Part shown: positions 8,520-17,222 of the stretch, in pieces
How positions within the stretch are numbered: the stretch's first letter is position 1
Layout of the letters: each line of letters begins with the position of its first letter
DNA from: Adhaeribacter pallidiroseus
Lineage (GTDB): Bacteria; Bacteroidota; Bacteroidia; Cytophagales; Hymenobacteraceae
Direction: 5' to 3'
Assembly: GCF_003340495.1 (NCBI RefSeq)
Contig: NZ_QASA01000002.1
Span: forward strand, 39,147 to 103,146
DNA length: 64,000 nt
Notes under the pieces: generated by a model
What the model saw: only the letters and a program-made list of their open reading frames with translations
What the model was told of the DNA's origin: nothing
Databases searched by the model: none
Position numbers and translations under genes: made by a program

Positions 8520-9464
8520 CTAAATCAAACCAATAACTAATTCGATATGATTCATTACAGAAAGTTTTTTAACGCTTCCTAATCCAGGGAAATGACCGTT
8601 ACTATGAAGTTCCTTGAATTCTTCTATTGCTCTAGTATTAAGAGAACTAGTTTTGCTCCAGTATATTAATTTATTTAGTGCCTCCTCAAATTTCCCACCG
8701 ATATCAGAAGTGTCCATATTAGAATCTGATACAAAATGTTTAACCCTGATTTTTTTTGTCGAATCAGCATAAGATAAGTGAATTGCAATTGCAAAAGGAA
8801 GGAATCCACCATCAGAATAATTATCACCAATCGTTAAAAAATCGGAGAAACCCTTGTATCCATCATTTTTATAAAATAAATGTTCCTCAGAAAATTGACT
8901 TTCCCCAATCGGCAAATAATCAGAATTCTTTTGCTGGCAGCAGAAAAAATCATCCAGAGTAACTAATGTAGCAGAGTCAAAATTTCTATAATAACGTCGA
9001 TTTGTTTTTCCAGAATTAATTATATTATTAATAATTGGTAATTCACTTTTATCTTCAATTATGGTTAAAATATTTTTTATGTTGTCATTAACAGAGTTAT
9101 GTATTAAGGTTACTCCCGAACAAGATAATTTATGGTCCCGGACCAAATCTCTGTAAAATCTAACATCTTTGCTTTCATCAATAATAATTGCCATTTGGTA
9201 ATTAGAATATCCATTAAGCTCCTTGTCCAGTAATTCCATTATGCCTGCAGAAGAACCAATCAAGTCACCAACAACGGGGTTGATAATAACATTAAAGTTG
9301 ATTTCTTCGCGACTTAATTCCGACAATACTTTTTTTAAAGTAGGAGAATTTTTTACTGGCTCAATAATTGGAGAAACTTTGGTATTATTCCCAGCCAAAA
9401 TATCTCGGATTTCTCGGAGAGCAATTAGTTCAAACTGTTTACCCCGGATATAAGGAAAATACAT
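8520..9464 (-). CDS. sce7725-family (Beta-protein-like) protein
   Basis: 314 residues. The opening YFPYIRGKQFELIALREI followed by VSPIIEPVK is the typical start of sce7725/beta-family proteins, which are predicted TIM-barrel-like proteins found next to sce7726 genes. No catalytic role is established from sequence. It is translationally packed: its ATG follows the sce7726 stop by one base and its stop precedes the RES toxin by one base, so the three proteins probably act together. The family link is from memory of the conserved opening, not a search. Confidence 0.72.
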   Translation of the reverse strand: MYFPYIRGKQFELIALREIRDILAGNNTKVSPIIEPVKNSPTLKKVLSELSREEINFNVIINPVVGDLIGSSAGIMELLDKELNGYSNYQMAIIIDESKDVRFYRDLVRDHKLSCSGVTLIHNSVNDNIKNILTIIEDKSELPIINNIINSGKTNRRYYRNFDSATLVTLDDFFCCQQKNSDYLPIGESQFSEEHLFYKNDGYKGFSDFLTIGDNYSDGGFLPFAIAIHLSYADSTKKIRVKHFVSDSNMDTSDIGGKFEEALNKLIYWSKTSSLNTRAIEEFKELHSNGHFPGLGSVKKLSVMNHIELVIGLI

Positions 9465-9465
9465 G

Positions 9466-10341
9466 CTAGATTATTTCATTTAAGAAGTTGTATAGGTCTG
9501 AATATTCCTTTTCTGAAAAGTCCATTGTGTAACAGATATGCTTTAGTTCATAAGGAGTATGGTCTGACATTAGCAATTCAGGGCACCTAATTTTTCTGCC
9601 TTTTAATTGATTGAATGCCATTTCTTGAAAATCTACAACATTTATCTCTTTTGCCAAAGAAAAACACTCTCTAAATATCTTAGTACTTGGGACCTCCGGA
9701 ACTTCACCAAAATAATCTTTTATGATTTCTAGGTATTCTGCTTTGCGAAGAGTTTTAAAAATAATAGCATGATCAAAATTTTCCCTATTTACCTCTGCCT
9801 CCTTAAGTGTATTTAAATTTTGATTATGTGTGAATTCAATAATACCAATGGCTGTACTATTATACTTATCTAAAAGCTTATCTGTATGTTTTGAGCAGGA
9901 AACTATATATACTTTATCGGCGAATTGGGTATAATCAAATACTTGTTTTTCTAATTTTGCTAGACTATCTAAATCTGTTTTAATTTCAAATACACGAGCC
10001 TCACCATTCAATAAGACAAAGTCAGCAATGGAGCCGCCAATCTTAAATTCATTTAATACAGAAGTGGTATTTAGACTGTATTTGCCTAACAGTTGATTAT
10101 TAAGAAGAGCATTTTTATAAAAGTATTCGCAGCGGTATGTATCATGTAATTCTTTATATAAGAATTGAAGGATATAATTATACGATTCAGAAAAATCAGC
10201 ATTGATGTGCTTTTTAATACTGTAACGAATAAATTTATGATCCTTCTCCCTTACAATTTTATTGAAGATAGAAGGTGTAAAAATTTGAGATAAACTTCTT
10301 AAGCAGCCTGTGCTCTTCTGTATGACATACATTTTGGGCAA
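9466..10341 (-). CDS. sce7726-family protein with PD-(D/E)XK-like core
   Basis: 291 residues, first gene of the operon. The core reads GGSIADFVLLNGEARVFEIK followed by TDLDSLAKLEKQVFDY, i.e. an Asp then ExK with a downstream helix and Q, the layout of a PD-(D/E)XK nuclease fold and the hallmark of sce7726 proteins. The C-terminal ~100 residues (REC FSLAKEINVVDFQEMA onwards) are helical. The gene pair sce7726-sce7725 recurs in unrelated bacteria, and here it is joined to a RES toxin. Inference: sensor or nuclease component of a defence/abortive-infection system. A dif-like site lies 164 bases upstream. Confidence 0.72.
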   Translation of the reverse strand: MPKMYVIQKSTGCLRSLSQIFTPSIFNKIVREKDHKFIRYSIKKHINADFSESYNYILQFLYKELHDTYRCEYFYKNALLNNQLLGKYSLNTTSVLNEFKIGGSIADFVLLNGEARVFEIKTDLDSLAKLEKQVFDYTQFADKVYIVSCSKHTDKLLDKYNSTAIGIIEFTHNQNLNTLKEAEVNRENFDHAIIFKTLRKAEYLEIIKDYFGEVPEVPSTKIFRECFSLAKEINVVDFQEMAFNQLKGRKIRCPELLMSDHTPYELKHICYTMDFSEKEYSDLYNFLNEII

Positions 10342-10643
10342 AGGTAATAAAATCTTCCGTTTTCCTAATTTACGTAAATATTAACAGTAATATAACAGAG
10401 TTAGAAAATTAATCATTCCAATATTTAAATATTAGGCTCTTAACTACTGCTTAGATACCTAAAAATAATTCTAAACAAATTACTTTTATAAAATTTAAGT
10501 TCCTATTTAACATAATAGTAGTTATCAGGACAAATTTTTCTTTGGCAGATCTTCTTTTATTTCATATAGATGGCATTCTTTAAAACTTTTATTTAGTTAG
10601 TGAATTCTATAATTTAAGCTGTTGAAAACTAAACACTTGAATT
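10342..10643. other. AT-rich intergenic region holding a dif-like site
   Basis: About 300 bases between divergent genes (sce7726 on minus, NTF2-like on plus). It contains the dif-like site at 10505-10532 and presumably both promoters; no gene is visible. Confidence 0.5.
10505..10532 (+). other. dif-like XerC/XerD site 1
   Basis: Arm ATTTAACATAA, 6-bp spacer TAGTAG, arm TTATCAGGACA. The first arm equals the XerD-binding half of E. coli dif read on that strand, and the total length (28 bp, 11-6-11) is the dif architecture. Four more sites of the same design occur in the window. Confidence 0.7.
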
Positions 10644-11093
10644 ATGAAATATCTATTATTATTAGCTACTCTTCTATTCTCTACTCTGGGTTTCGCTCAA
10701 GAAAACACGGCTTTGCAGCAGGAAATCGAAAAACTGGATCTGGCTCATGCGGCCGCTATCTTGAAAGGGGATGCAGTAGCACTTAATCAGTTAATGGCGG
10801 AGGAGGTGACGGTTAATCATCCCACGAACCGAATTGTCAATGAAAAGAAAGAACTGCTGCAATTAATTCAAAAAGGAGTCATCCGGTATACTTCTTTTAA
10901 AAGAGTGCCGGAAAAGTTTCTCTTCTTTCCCGACATGGTGGTGGTAATGGGCAGAGAAGAAGTGATTCCCGCGACAGGAGCTCCCAATGCCGGAAAGCAA
11001 TTAAATCGAAGATATACTAATATTTGGATGAGGAAGGATACAAAATGGAAATTACAGGTTCGGCATGCTAATAATGTTTGTTCGCAGATATAA
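10644..11093 (+). CDS. Secreted NTF2/DUF4440-like protein
   Basis: 149 residues with a classical signal peptide (MKYLLLLATLLFSTLGFAQ, cleavage after AQ). The mature chain (LDLAHAAAILKGDAVALNQL, then EVTVNHPTNRIVNEK and ending NIWMRKDTKWKLQVRHAN) is a textbook DUF4440/NTF2-like fold. It is periplasmic or secreted, and the molecular function is unknown for most of the family. A clear terminator was not found. Confidence 0.85.
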   Translation: MKYLLLLATLLFSTLGFAQENTALQQEIEKLDLAHAAAILKGDAVALNQLMAEEVTVNHPTNRIVNEKKELLQLIQKGVIRYTSFKRVPEKFLFFPDMVVVMGREEVIPATGAPNAGKQLNRRYTNIWMRKDTKWKLQVRHANNVCSQI

Positions 11094-11292
11094 CTTCTTG
11101 CTTTAGCCCGGTTATAGATCCAGGGGCCAAAACTACCTAAAAACAATGGTGGGTTTCCTCTTCTTCCTGACACTGCTTCGTAATTGGAAAGAACACCTGT
11201 TTTAACAGCTCTATCTCTCCTGGCAGGAAGGATTGTCCTATGGTCAGAGATTTATTCCTTATCTTAGAGGTTGTCAAGCAAACGATCTAACC

Positions 11293-12003
11293 ATGATTCA
11301 TCCTAAAACTTTATTTTTCCTCGTAGGAGCCTTTCTGTTGTATTCCTGTTCCGGCAAGACCACCAGCAAGCCGGAAAAGCAAGCCCAAGAGCAGCCAGCA
11401 GCGGACTGGGTGTTACTTGCTGAAGGCAATAACCTGGAGCACTGGGAAATGTATAACCAAGGCGAAATAAAAGGTTGGGAGCTCATTAACGGTGAATTGC
11501 ATGGTTCCGGTGCCGGCTGGGACGCCAACCAAGATTTGATCACCAAACAAGCCTATGACAACTTTGAATTATCTTTAGAATGGAAAATTGCGCCGGCTAA
11601 CAGCTCCGGCATCTTTTTTTATGTTCCCAAAGGCAGTGACCAGCCCATCTATGATCTCGCGCCGGAGTATCAGATCTTGGATGATAAAGGCTGGCCGAAG
11701 AAAATGCAGCCTAATCAGTATACCGGCGGCAGTTACGCTATGTACGCGCCCGAGGGAGCGGAAGTGAAACCGGTGGGAGAATGGAACACCACCCGCATCC
11801 TCGTGAACTACCCCTACGTGGAGCATTGGTTAAACGGCAAGAAGGTAGTGGCGTATGAGATTGGTAGCAAAGATTGGCAGGCCCGCAAAGCGGCCGACAA
11901 ATGGGCGCAGGTGCCGCAATACGGGGTAGCTAAATCCGGGCATATTGGTTTGCAGAATGCCGGCAAAGTCACTTACCGGCACATCAAAATCAAAGAATTA
12001 TAA
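11293..12003 (+). CDS. DUF1080 (3-keto-disaccharide hydrolase type) lipoprotein
   Basis: 236 residues from the ATG at 11293, chosen because it gives a lipoprotein signal (TLFFLVGAFLLYSC, lipobox Cys near residue 19). The upstream in-frame ATG at 11233 would add a non-signal extension. The rest is a concanavalin-like DUF1080 domain: WVLLAEGNNLEHWEMY, GWELINGELHG, FELSLEWKIAPANSSGIFFY, ending HIGLQNAGKVTYRHIKIKEL. The family includes periplasmic 3-keto-glucoside hydrolases. Located in a small sugar-related neighbourhood with the glycosidase-like gene downstream. Confidence 0.9.
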   Translation: MIHPKTLFFLVGAFLLYSCSGKTTSKPEKQAQEQPAADWVLLAEGNNLEHWEMYNQGEIKGWELINGELHGSGAGWDANQDLITKQAYDNFELSLEWKIAPANSSGIFFYVPKGSDQPIYDLAPEYQILDDKGWPKKMQPNQYTGGSYAMYAPEGAEVKPVGEWNTTRILVNYPYVEHWLNGKKVVAYEIGSKDWQARKAADKWAQVPQYGVAKSGHIGLQNAGKVTYRHIKIKEL

Positions 12004-12137
12004 TCCATTCCAGCGCAGTTGTTCCTGCTAGTAAAACAGATCAGATTCGTCTGCCCTTTACCCCTACAACAATCCAGATCTTAGCTACTTTCCACTAGTT
12101 CTGTGAAGCAGACTTGGTTCTATTTTTTAAAGTAAAA

Positions 12138-13316
12138 ATGAAGACTATTAAGGAACCACTTTTCCAATCCTTCCTAATGGGCGGATTTGAAGGCGCTTGT
12201 CACGTGAATGGGCAAGGCCGGCGGTTAGATATGATTCGGCAGACCCAGCACGATCTGCAGGTGCAGCAGGACTATGCTTTGGTAAAAAGTCAAGGCATCC
12301 ACACGGTGCGAGATGGCGTGCGCTGGCCGTTAATTGAAAAAGAGCCGGGTGTGTACGACTTTTCCTCTCTAGAACCGATGGCGGCCGCTGCCCAGAAACA
12401 AGGCGTGCAAGTGATCTGGACCTTGTGGCACTACGGATGGCCCGATGACCTAGATATTTTTAGCCCCGCTTTCGTCACCCGCTTCTCCGCTTTCAGCCAA
12501 GCGGTGGCTACTTTTCTAAACCCCTACAGTGACGGTTTGCCTTTGTTCACGCCCGTTAATGAAATCTCTTACTTCTGTTGGGTCGGCGGCGAAGTGGGCA
12601 CTGTTCATCCCTATGCTAAAAGCCGGGGTTACGAAATGAAGTTGCAATTAGTGCGCGCAGCTTTGGCCTGCATGGATGCTATCTGGAAAATTAGTCCCGA
12701 AGCTCGTTTCGTGCACGTCGAGCCCCTCATTCACGTGGCGGTTCCACCAGATCGTCCTGATCTAAGAGAAACCGCTTATGCGGATCACGCCACCCAATTT
12801 GAAGCCTACGATATCATGGCGGGACTTCGGCATCCGGAAATGGGGGGTAACGTCAAATACTTGGATATTATTGGTTGCAACTTCTATCATGATAACCAAT
12901 GGTTTTGTCGTGGGGCTTACGTTCCCTGGCAGGAAGAAATCTCGGATCCCGATTGGGTGCCGCTACATCGGTTGATCCAGCAGATCTACCTACGTTACCA
13001 ACGACCGATTATCATCAGCGAGACCAGCCACTACGGCGGCAACCGGCCGGCCTGGATGCGCATGATTACCCGCGAAGTACAACAAGTGCTTAGCCGGAAA
13101 ATTCCCTTGTTAGGCGTTTGCCTGTATCCTATCCTGGATCGTTCGGATTGGGAAAATGATGATCATTGGCACAACAGCGGTCTCTGGGATTATAGTCCGG
13201 GAGAAGAGGGACGCCACTTGCGGGTACTGGCACCAGAATATAAAATTGAAATAAAACACGCACAGCAACTTTTTTCCCAAGCTGCTACCAATGAGATACC
13301 CCAGCCGTCCGTTTAA
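12138..13316 (+). CDS. Glycoside hydrolase-like (beta/alpha)8 protein (GH1/clan A-like)
   Basis: 392 residues from the ATG at 12138. It opens with SFLMGGFEGACHVNGQGRR and continues with GIHTVRDGVRWPLIEKEPGVYDFS, QVIWTLWHYGWPDDLDIFS and LFTPVNEISYF, the strand-4 NE pair expected for the acid/base Glu of clan A glycosidases. PIIISETSHYG provides the nucleophile-like Glu. The enzyme has no signal peptide, so it is probably cytoplasmic. These features resemble family 1 glycosidase/dTDP-4-dehydrorhamnose-reductase-like fused domains seen in many genomes. The exact substrate is not known. Confidence 0.75.
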   Translation: MKTIKEPLFQSFLMGGFEGACHVNGQGRRLDMIRQTQHDLQVQQDYALVKSQGIHTVRDGVRWPLIEKEPGVYDFSSLEPMAAAAQKQGVQVIWTLWHYGWPDDLDIFSPAFVTRFSAFSQAVATFLNPYSDGLPLFTPVNEISYFCWVGGEVGTVHPYAKSRGYEMKLQLVRAALACMDAIWKISPEARFVHVEPLIHVAVPPDRPDLRETAYADHATQFEAYDIMAGLRHPEMGGNVKYLDIIGCNFYHDNQWFCRGAYVPWQEEISDPDWVPLHRLIQQIYLRYQRPIIISETSHYGGNRPAWMRMITREVQQVLSRKIPLLGVCLYPILDRSDWENDDHWHNSGLWDYSPGEEGRHLRVLAPEYKIEIKHAQQLFSQAATNEIPQPSV

Positions 13317-13380
13317 GATTTAAGTATTACAAATGAGTTGCAAAGAACTAGCAACATCCTTTATCCTAAAGGCAAACAAA

Positions 13381-14145
13381 ATGAGTAAAAAACAGTGGTA
13401 CGAAGAGTTGTTTGAGAATTATGGTCAAAAGTACGATCAAGAAGGATTTACGCAAGGAACGCTGGGAGAATGTGACTTCCTAGAGCAGGAACTGCAGTTT
13501 AATAAAAGCTTGCGCATCTTAGACGTTGGCTGTGGTACGGGTCGCCATGCTATCGAACTAGCTAAGCGAGGGTATTCCGTTACCGGAATTGATCTATCCG
13601 AATCTTTGCTCACCAAAGCCCGCCAAAAAGCAGAGGATAATCAGGTGCAAGTTGATTTCTTACGGCAGGATGCCCGTCATTTAACTTTTAAGCAAGAATT
13701 TGAAGCAACGATCATGCTCTGCGAGGGCGGATTTCCGTTGATGGAAACTGACGAGATGAACTTTGCTATTCTACAGAATGTCACCACCGCACTCAAAAGC
13801 CCGGGAAAGTTCATCTTTACCACGCTTAACGGTTTATTTCCTTTATTTCATTCGATTGAAGAATTCTTAGCTAACCCGGCCGAAGGCAACGCTACTTACC
13901 GGGATAATACTTTTGACCTGATGACCTTCCGGGAGCAGAGCATTACGGAAGTAGAAGATGATTTAGGCCAAAAGAAAGTGCTAGAGGTCAATGAACGCTA
14001 CTACGTACCCAGTGAGATAACCTGGCTGCTAAAATCCTTAGGCTATCGGAGTATCGAAATTTTTGCCGCTAAATTAGGCGCCTTTTCTCGCCAAGATCGT
14101 TTAACTACGCAGAATTTTGAAATGTTGGTGATTGCCGAAAAATAA
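13381..14145 (+). CDS. Class I SAM-dependent methyltransferase
   Basis: 254 residues from the ATG at 13381 (MSKKQWYEELFENYGQKYD), which follows an AAACAAA stretch and avoids a non-homologous leader. Motif I is LRILDVGCGTGRHAIELAKR, followed by VTGIDLSESLLTKARQKA and VDFLRQDARHLTF, so SAM binding is clear. The family resembles small-molecule methyltransferases. Nothing shows the acceptor. It lies 64 bases after the glycosidase-like gene and 29 bases before the SnoaL-like gene, so the three may be one operon. Confidence 0.88.
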   Translation: MSKKQWYEELFENYGQKYDQEGFTQGTLGECDFLEQELQFNKSLRILDVGCGTGRHAIELAKRGYSVTGIDLSESLLTKARQKAEDNQVQVDFLRQDARHLTFKQEFEATIMLCEGGFPLMETDEMNFAILQNVTTALKSPGKFIFTTLNGLFPLFHSIEEFLANPAEGNATYRDNTFDLMTFREQSITEVEDDLGQKKVLEVNERYYVPSEITWLLKSLGYRSIEIFAAKLGAFSRQDRLTTQNFEMLVIAEK

Positions 14146-14174
14146 AAGTACTTTCTCCTAAATTTTAATCAAAA

Positions 14175-14606
14175 ATGCGTCACGAAATCCAAGCGATTAT
14201 CGATAACCGGGTCCAAGGCGTTAAAAACAAAGATGTGAATCAAGCTACCCGAGATTACAGTCCAGAGGTGATCTTGTTTGATATCGTGGATCCTTTAGAA
14301 AGGCAAGGAATAGAAGCGGTTAAAAGCCGTTTACAAGAATGGTTGGCTTCTTTGGCCGAGATCAAGAATTTTGAAATCCAAAATAGCCAGATCCAAGCGG
14401 CCGACGATATTGCGTTCGTTATTAGCTTTAATCATATTGATGCGGTCAATACGAACGGCAATCAACTAAATATGTGGTGGCGAGAAACAACTTGTTACCG
14501 GAAGATGAATGGTAAATGGCAAATAACCCACGCCCATAGCTCCGTGCCTTTCAACCCTCAGGATGGTCAAGCCTCTCTGGGCTTAAAACCGGAACGTATG
14601 AAGTAA
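14175..14606 (+). CDS. SnoaL-like / YybH-type NTF2 protein
   Basis: 143 residues without signal peptide. The pattern IDNRVQGVKNKDVNQATRDY, then VILFDIVDPL and WWRETTCYRKMNGKWQITHAHSSVPF is typical of the ketosteroid-isomerase-like SgcJ/YybH group. Function unspecified. It is the last gene of the presumed operon and is followed by a hairpin at 14648. Confidence 0.85.
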   Translation: MRHEIQAIIDNRVQGVKNKDVNQATRDYSPEVILFDIVDPLERQGIEAVKSRLQEWLASLAEIKNFEIQNSQIQAADDIAFVISFNHIDAVNTNGNQLNMWWRETTCYRKMNGKWQITHAHSSVPFNPQDGQASLGLKPERMK

Positions 14607-14647
14607 ATGGTTCCTCGGCCTCGAAGTAGGCCATTACTCAGCAGTAA

Positions 14648-14673
14648 CCCCAGAATGCTTCTAAATTCTGGGG
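14648..14673. terminator. Hairpin between convergent genes
   Basis: Nine-bp stem (CCCCAGAAT / ATTCTGGGG) with an 8-nt loop, between the SnoaL-like gene and the minus-strand 81-residue gene. No strong T-tract follows, so termination is likely but not certain. Confidence 0.5.
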
Positions 14674-14695
14674 TGATGCTAGAGGCAAGCGTTCG

Positions 14696-14941
14696 TTATT
14701 GCACCTGGTCGTTGGCTGCAGTATCTTCTTTTTTTCTCCGGCCGCGGTACCCGCCTCTTTTTTTAATCTTCAGTTGACCGGAACGAGCTTGATTTACCAA
14801 ATTTTTTAGTTCGGCTAAACCGCTTTTTTGACCAGCCACGTAACGCTCCAGACTAGTGGTTAGGGCTTCTAAAAGTTCTTTGTTTTGCTGCGCTTCCTGC
14901 AGGGTTTGTACGATCTCGTTAATGTTTGCTTCTTTGGCCAT
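14696..14941 (-). CDS. Small basic hypothetical protein
   Basis: 81 residues: an N-terminal amphipathic helical part (INEIVQTLQEAQQNKELLEAL) and a very basic tail (KIKKRGGYRGRRKK). Such proteins may bind nucleic acid, but no family was recognised. The frame is clean and the start ATG has a purine-rich leader. Confidence 0.5.
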   Translation of the reverse strand: MAKEANINEIVQTLQEAQQNKELLEALTTSLERYVAGQKSGLAELKNLVNQARSGQLKIKKRGGYRGRRKKEDTAANDQVQ

Positions 14942-15003
14942 TGAGGTAGAGTTTATCCAGAACCAAATATATGGCTAGAAGACTAGAAAACAGGGACAGC
15001 AAA

Positions 15004-15168
15004 CGCATCTCATAGATTATAAATTTAACTTAATAAATGAGATGCGCTTTTGAGATGGATATCCTGTAAAAAAGGTTAGTAGCTACTAGGCTTTTCTTTA
15101 TCCCAAAATTCTGTCGTTTCGCGAGACGTTTGATCAATTGACCCATCCTAAAAAACGTTGACCAACCT
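15004..15168 (-). repeat. Structured intergenic repeat, copy 2 (reverse orientation)
   Basis: On the plus strand the terminal stem comes first (CGCATCTCAT 15004-15013 with ATGAGATGCG 15037-15046, perfect 10 bp). It is followed by TTTTGAGATGGATATCC, a hairpin around AGTAGCTACT, then the core GTCGTTTCGCGAGACG (15113-15128) and TTGATCAATTGACC. This is the mirror image of the copies at 5104 and 40591. It fills the gap between two minus-strand small genes. Confidence 0.7.
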
Positions 15169-15252
15169 ATTTTCGTACTTGACCGATTATTCCTTCCTTA
15201 ACTAGCTTCTACCTTTTAAGATTCGTTTAGTGGAATGGGTAGAAGGAAGGTA

Positions 15253-15474
15253 CTAGAGTAAAAGTAAAATCATCTGAAGCTCGGCTTTGGGCACGAGAAA
15301 TGATTTCTGGGGGTTCATTTTACCGTTGGCCATGACGGGATAACATTTATAAAGATCGGTATCAGCCGCCGTATCAAAATCTTTATTCTCCGCCACCCGA
15401 AAAGCCAAGTACCCCTGGGTGGGCTCATGTTGGACCGGAACATACTGGTCAAAATCTATTTTAAATTGCATCAC
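15253..15474 (-). CDS. Small hypothetical protein, paralogue of the 60205-60431 gene
   Basis: 73 residues, no known domain. Its sequence (FKIDFDQYVPVQHEPTQGYL, then LYKCYPVMANGKMNPQKSF) aligns along its length with the frame-broken gene at 60205-60431 (IDLNQYSIVRHRDTDK, LGCYALDRNGQINLDTRFTF), which supports both as genuine. Probably a short beta-rich domain. It is next to another small gene 27 bases upstream on the same strand. Confidence 0.65.
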   Translation of the reverse strand: MMQFKIDFDQYVPVQHEPTQGYLAFRVAENKDFDTAADTDLYKCYPVMANGKMNPQKSFLVPKAELQMILLLL

Positions 15475-15501
15475 TTATGAGGCTAGAAGTACCGAATAAT
15501 G

Positions 15502-15705
15502 CTACTGGCAGTATTTAACAAAAAAATGCGGATGTTGTAGTACCTGGTAGCCATGTCGGTAAGCATCCGAGCAGCTAGCAAAATTACCCAGCAGGACTTC
15601 TTCCCGAAAAAGCAAGTACCGGCCCACACACGCTTGCTTTAGCTCGGGCTCATGCTGATAGTAAAACAAAATACTCGAAAGAATTCCTTTATCTAACAAA
15701 CCCAT
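15502..15705 (-). CDS. Small hypothetical protein
   Basis: 67 residues. The segment GRYLLFREEVLLGNFASCSD followed by AYRHGYQVLQHPHFFVKYC has the rhythm of DUF5678-like small proteins (KYVxxxxGxVxxxGxxxxEAxxxA...FxV), which is a weak resemblance. It is co-directional with the 15253 gene, so they may be co-transcribed. Confidence 0.5.
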   Translation of the reverse strand: MGLLDKGILSSILFYYQHEPELKQACVGRYLLFREEVLLGNFASCSDAYRHGYQVLQHPHFFVKYCQ

Positions 15706-16117
15706 GGACCAGTGGTGGTTTTAGTGCGATAAAGAAGTTACAAAAAAGAAAAGCAACTGGTTCTTTCCAAGTTCTATTTTCCGTACTAATCACTGATTTT
15801 TAAGTGTTTACCTGCTTTAGTTCGTAATAATACGCGTCTGGAAAAAACCGCTAGCCATTATGCATCTTATAGTCAAAGTTCCGCGTTGGGCTGTTCTAAC
15901 TACCTGTACTATTTATTCGTTTAAGGAATTATCCGATACAGATGTTTAACCTCCTTTTATTTAGAGTAATTTACTAATTTAGACTTGTATAAACAAATAA
16001 ATAATAAATTTAACTTAAGAAGGAAAAATATACCACTTTATACACTCGCAATTCCGGGTTTATACTACTACCAGGAGCTAACTTGTTCATTTACATTTAC
16101 TTGAAAATTAATAAGCT
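15706..16117. other. Intergenic stretch, nothing recognised
   Basis: About 410 AT-rich bases between divergent small genes. The last 120 bases (TATAAACAAATAAATAATAAA) look promoter-like; no repeat, hairpin or gene was supported. Confidence 0.35.
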
Positions 16118-16315
16118 ATGACGGGGTTAATCGATTATATTGTAGAAAGCATAGAGGTGGATCAATTAACCTTAGGGGAAGTGGATGAAGCCTTGTTTTA
16201 CATTGACTTGCACTTGGATCAAGATGGCGATATCTCGGAGGTAATCCATCTCTTCCACTTAAAAAGCAAACTACTCGATCATCTAACGCAATTGGAAAAG
16301 AGGAAAACGAGCTAA
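16118..16315 (+). CDS. Small acidic hypothetical protein
   Basis: 65 residues: an N-terminal acidic part (IDYIVESIEVDQLTLGEVDE) and a leucine-rich helical C-terminus (HLFHLKSKLLDHLTQLEKRK). No family recognised. It is preceded by an AATTAATAAGCT leader with a suitable start. It sits divergently from the 15502 gene and convergently to the 16416 gene. Confidence 0.45.
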   Translation: MTGLIDYIVESIEVDQLTLGEVDEALFYIDLHLDQDGDISEVIHLFHLKSKLLDHLTQLEKRKTS

Positions 16316-16415
16316 GATTAAACCCCTTGTTCTTATCCCTTTTCACCCAGAAAAGCTAGCCGCTATTAGCCATTGTACGCTACTATAAGGTTAGAGCACG
16401 AAAGAGAACCGGCTC

Positions 16416-16847
16416 TTATTTTTCCTCTTGGAGCCAAACGAAAGCCGAACCTACATCCAAAAAGAACTCCAGGGGAAAAAGCCTTTTTTCTTGGAAAGGA
16501 TTTATGCCCTTTTCCCGCAGCGGCTGTTGATCGGTCATGATCAAGGTCTCGGGTTGTAAGACGATGGCCATCCGCTGCAGTTTGCCACCTTTGAGCAAGG
16601 GACGCATTTTGGCATACATCCAATGCTGATCCGCCTGGTGCAAATACAGGACCTGCCGAGAATCGGTTAACCAGAACCTGGTTTTATGTTCCAGCGCCAG
16701 CATAATACCCTGCCGGTAACCTTGCCGGTACTGCGTACTAGTGGGTTGTTGTTGCCAGACTAGGCGCAGTAAGGATAAAGGAAGGTCTACATAAATAATG
16801 AGGGCTTCATCTTCATAGACCTGACGGGTAGTAGCGGTATAAACCAT
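16416..16847 (-). CDS. STAS-like small protein, paralogue of the 59232-59659 gene
   Basis: 143 residues. The middle (WLTDSRQVLYLHQADQHWMY, then AKMRPLLKGGKLQRMAIVLQ) is nearly identical to the gene at 59232-59659. The pattern of a strand ending in D-S-R followed by a helix, and the location beside PAS kinases in both places, fit the STAS/SpoIIAA-like small proteins common in this phylum. Inference: signalling partner of the adjacent kinase. Direct biochemical role unknown. Confidence 0.65.
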   Translation of the reverse strand: MVYTATTRQVYEDEALIIYVDLPLSLLRLVWQQQPTSTQYRQGYRQGIMLALEHKTRFWLTDSRQVLYLHQADQHWMYAKMRPLLKGGKLQRMAIVLQPETLIMTDQQPLREKGINPFQEKRLFPLEFFLDVGSAFVWLQEEK

Positions 16848-17222
16848 ACTGGTAAAATCTCCTGTCAGTTAGCTAGTTACGGTAAGATAGTAAATACAAA
16901 CAAGAAGCCTAATAAATCGGATTTAGCCGCTCCTATAACACCAAAAAACGAGGATTAGCATTAAAATAATACAAACACTTCCTTTTTATTATGCCAAACA
17001 CAACAAATCGAATCTGTCTTTATATTTTTCCTGGTGCCTTTATAAGATTATGCCTCTAAATAGCTCTTCTTCTTTAAACTAGCAAATCGCTTTTCGCGTA
17101 ATATAATGGCTTATAGTTTTTTTCGGAGTTAGGATGGTAGAGCGGCTTTCGCCAAAGTGGTAGGAGCTTCTCTTCCTTCCTATTTTTTATTCCTGTCTAC
17201 TACTCTAACTCATTAAGCTGTT
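16848..17222. other. Intergenic stretch, nothing recognised
   Basis: About 375 bases between two minus-strand genes, AT-rich in the middle. It must contain the promoter of the 16416 gene; no clear terminator of the kinase gene was seen. Confidence 0.35.
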
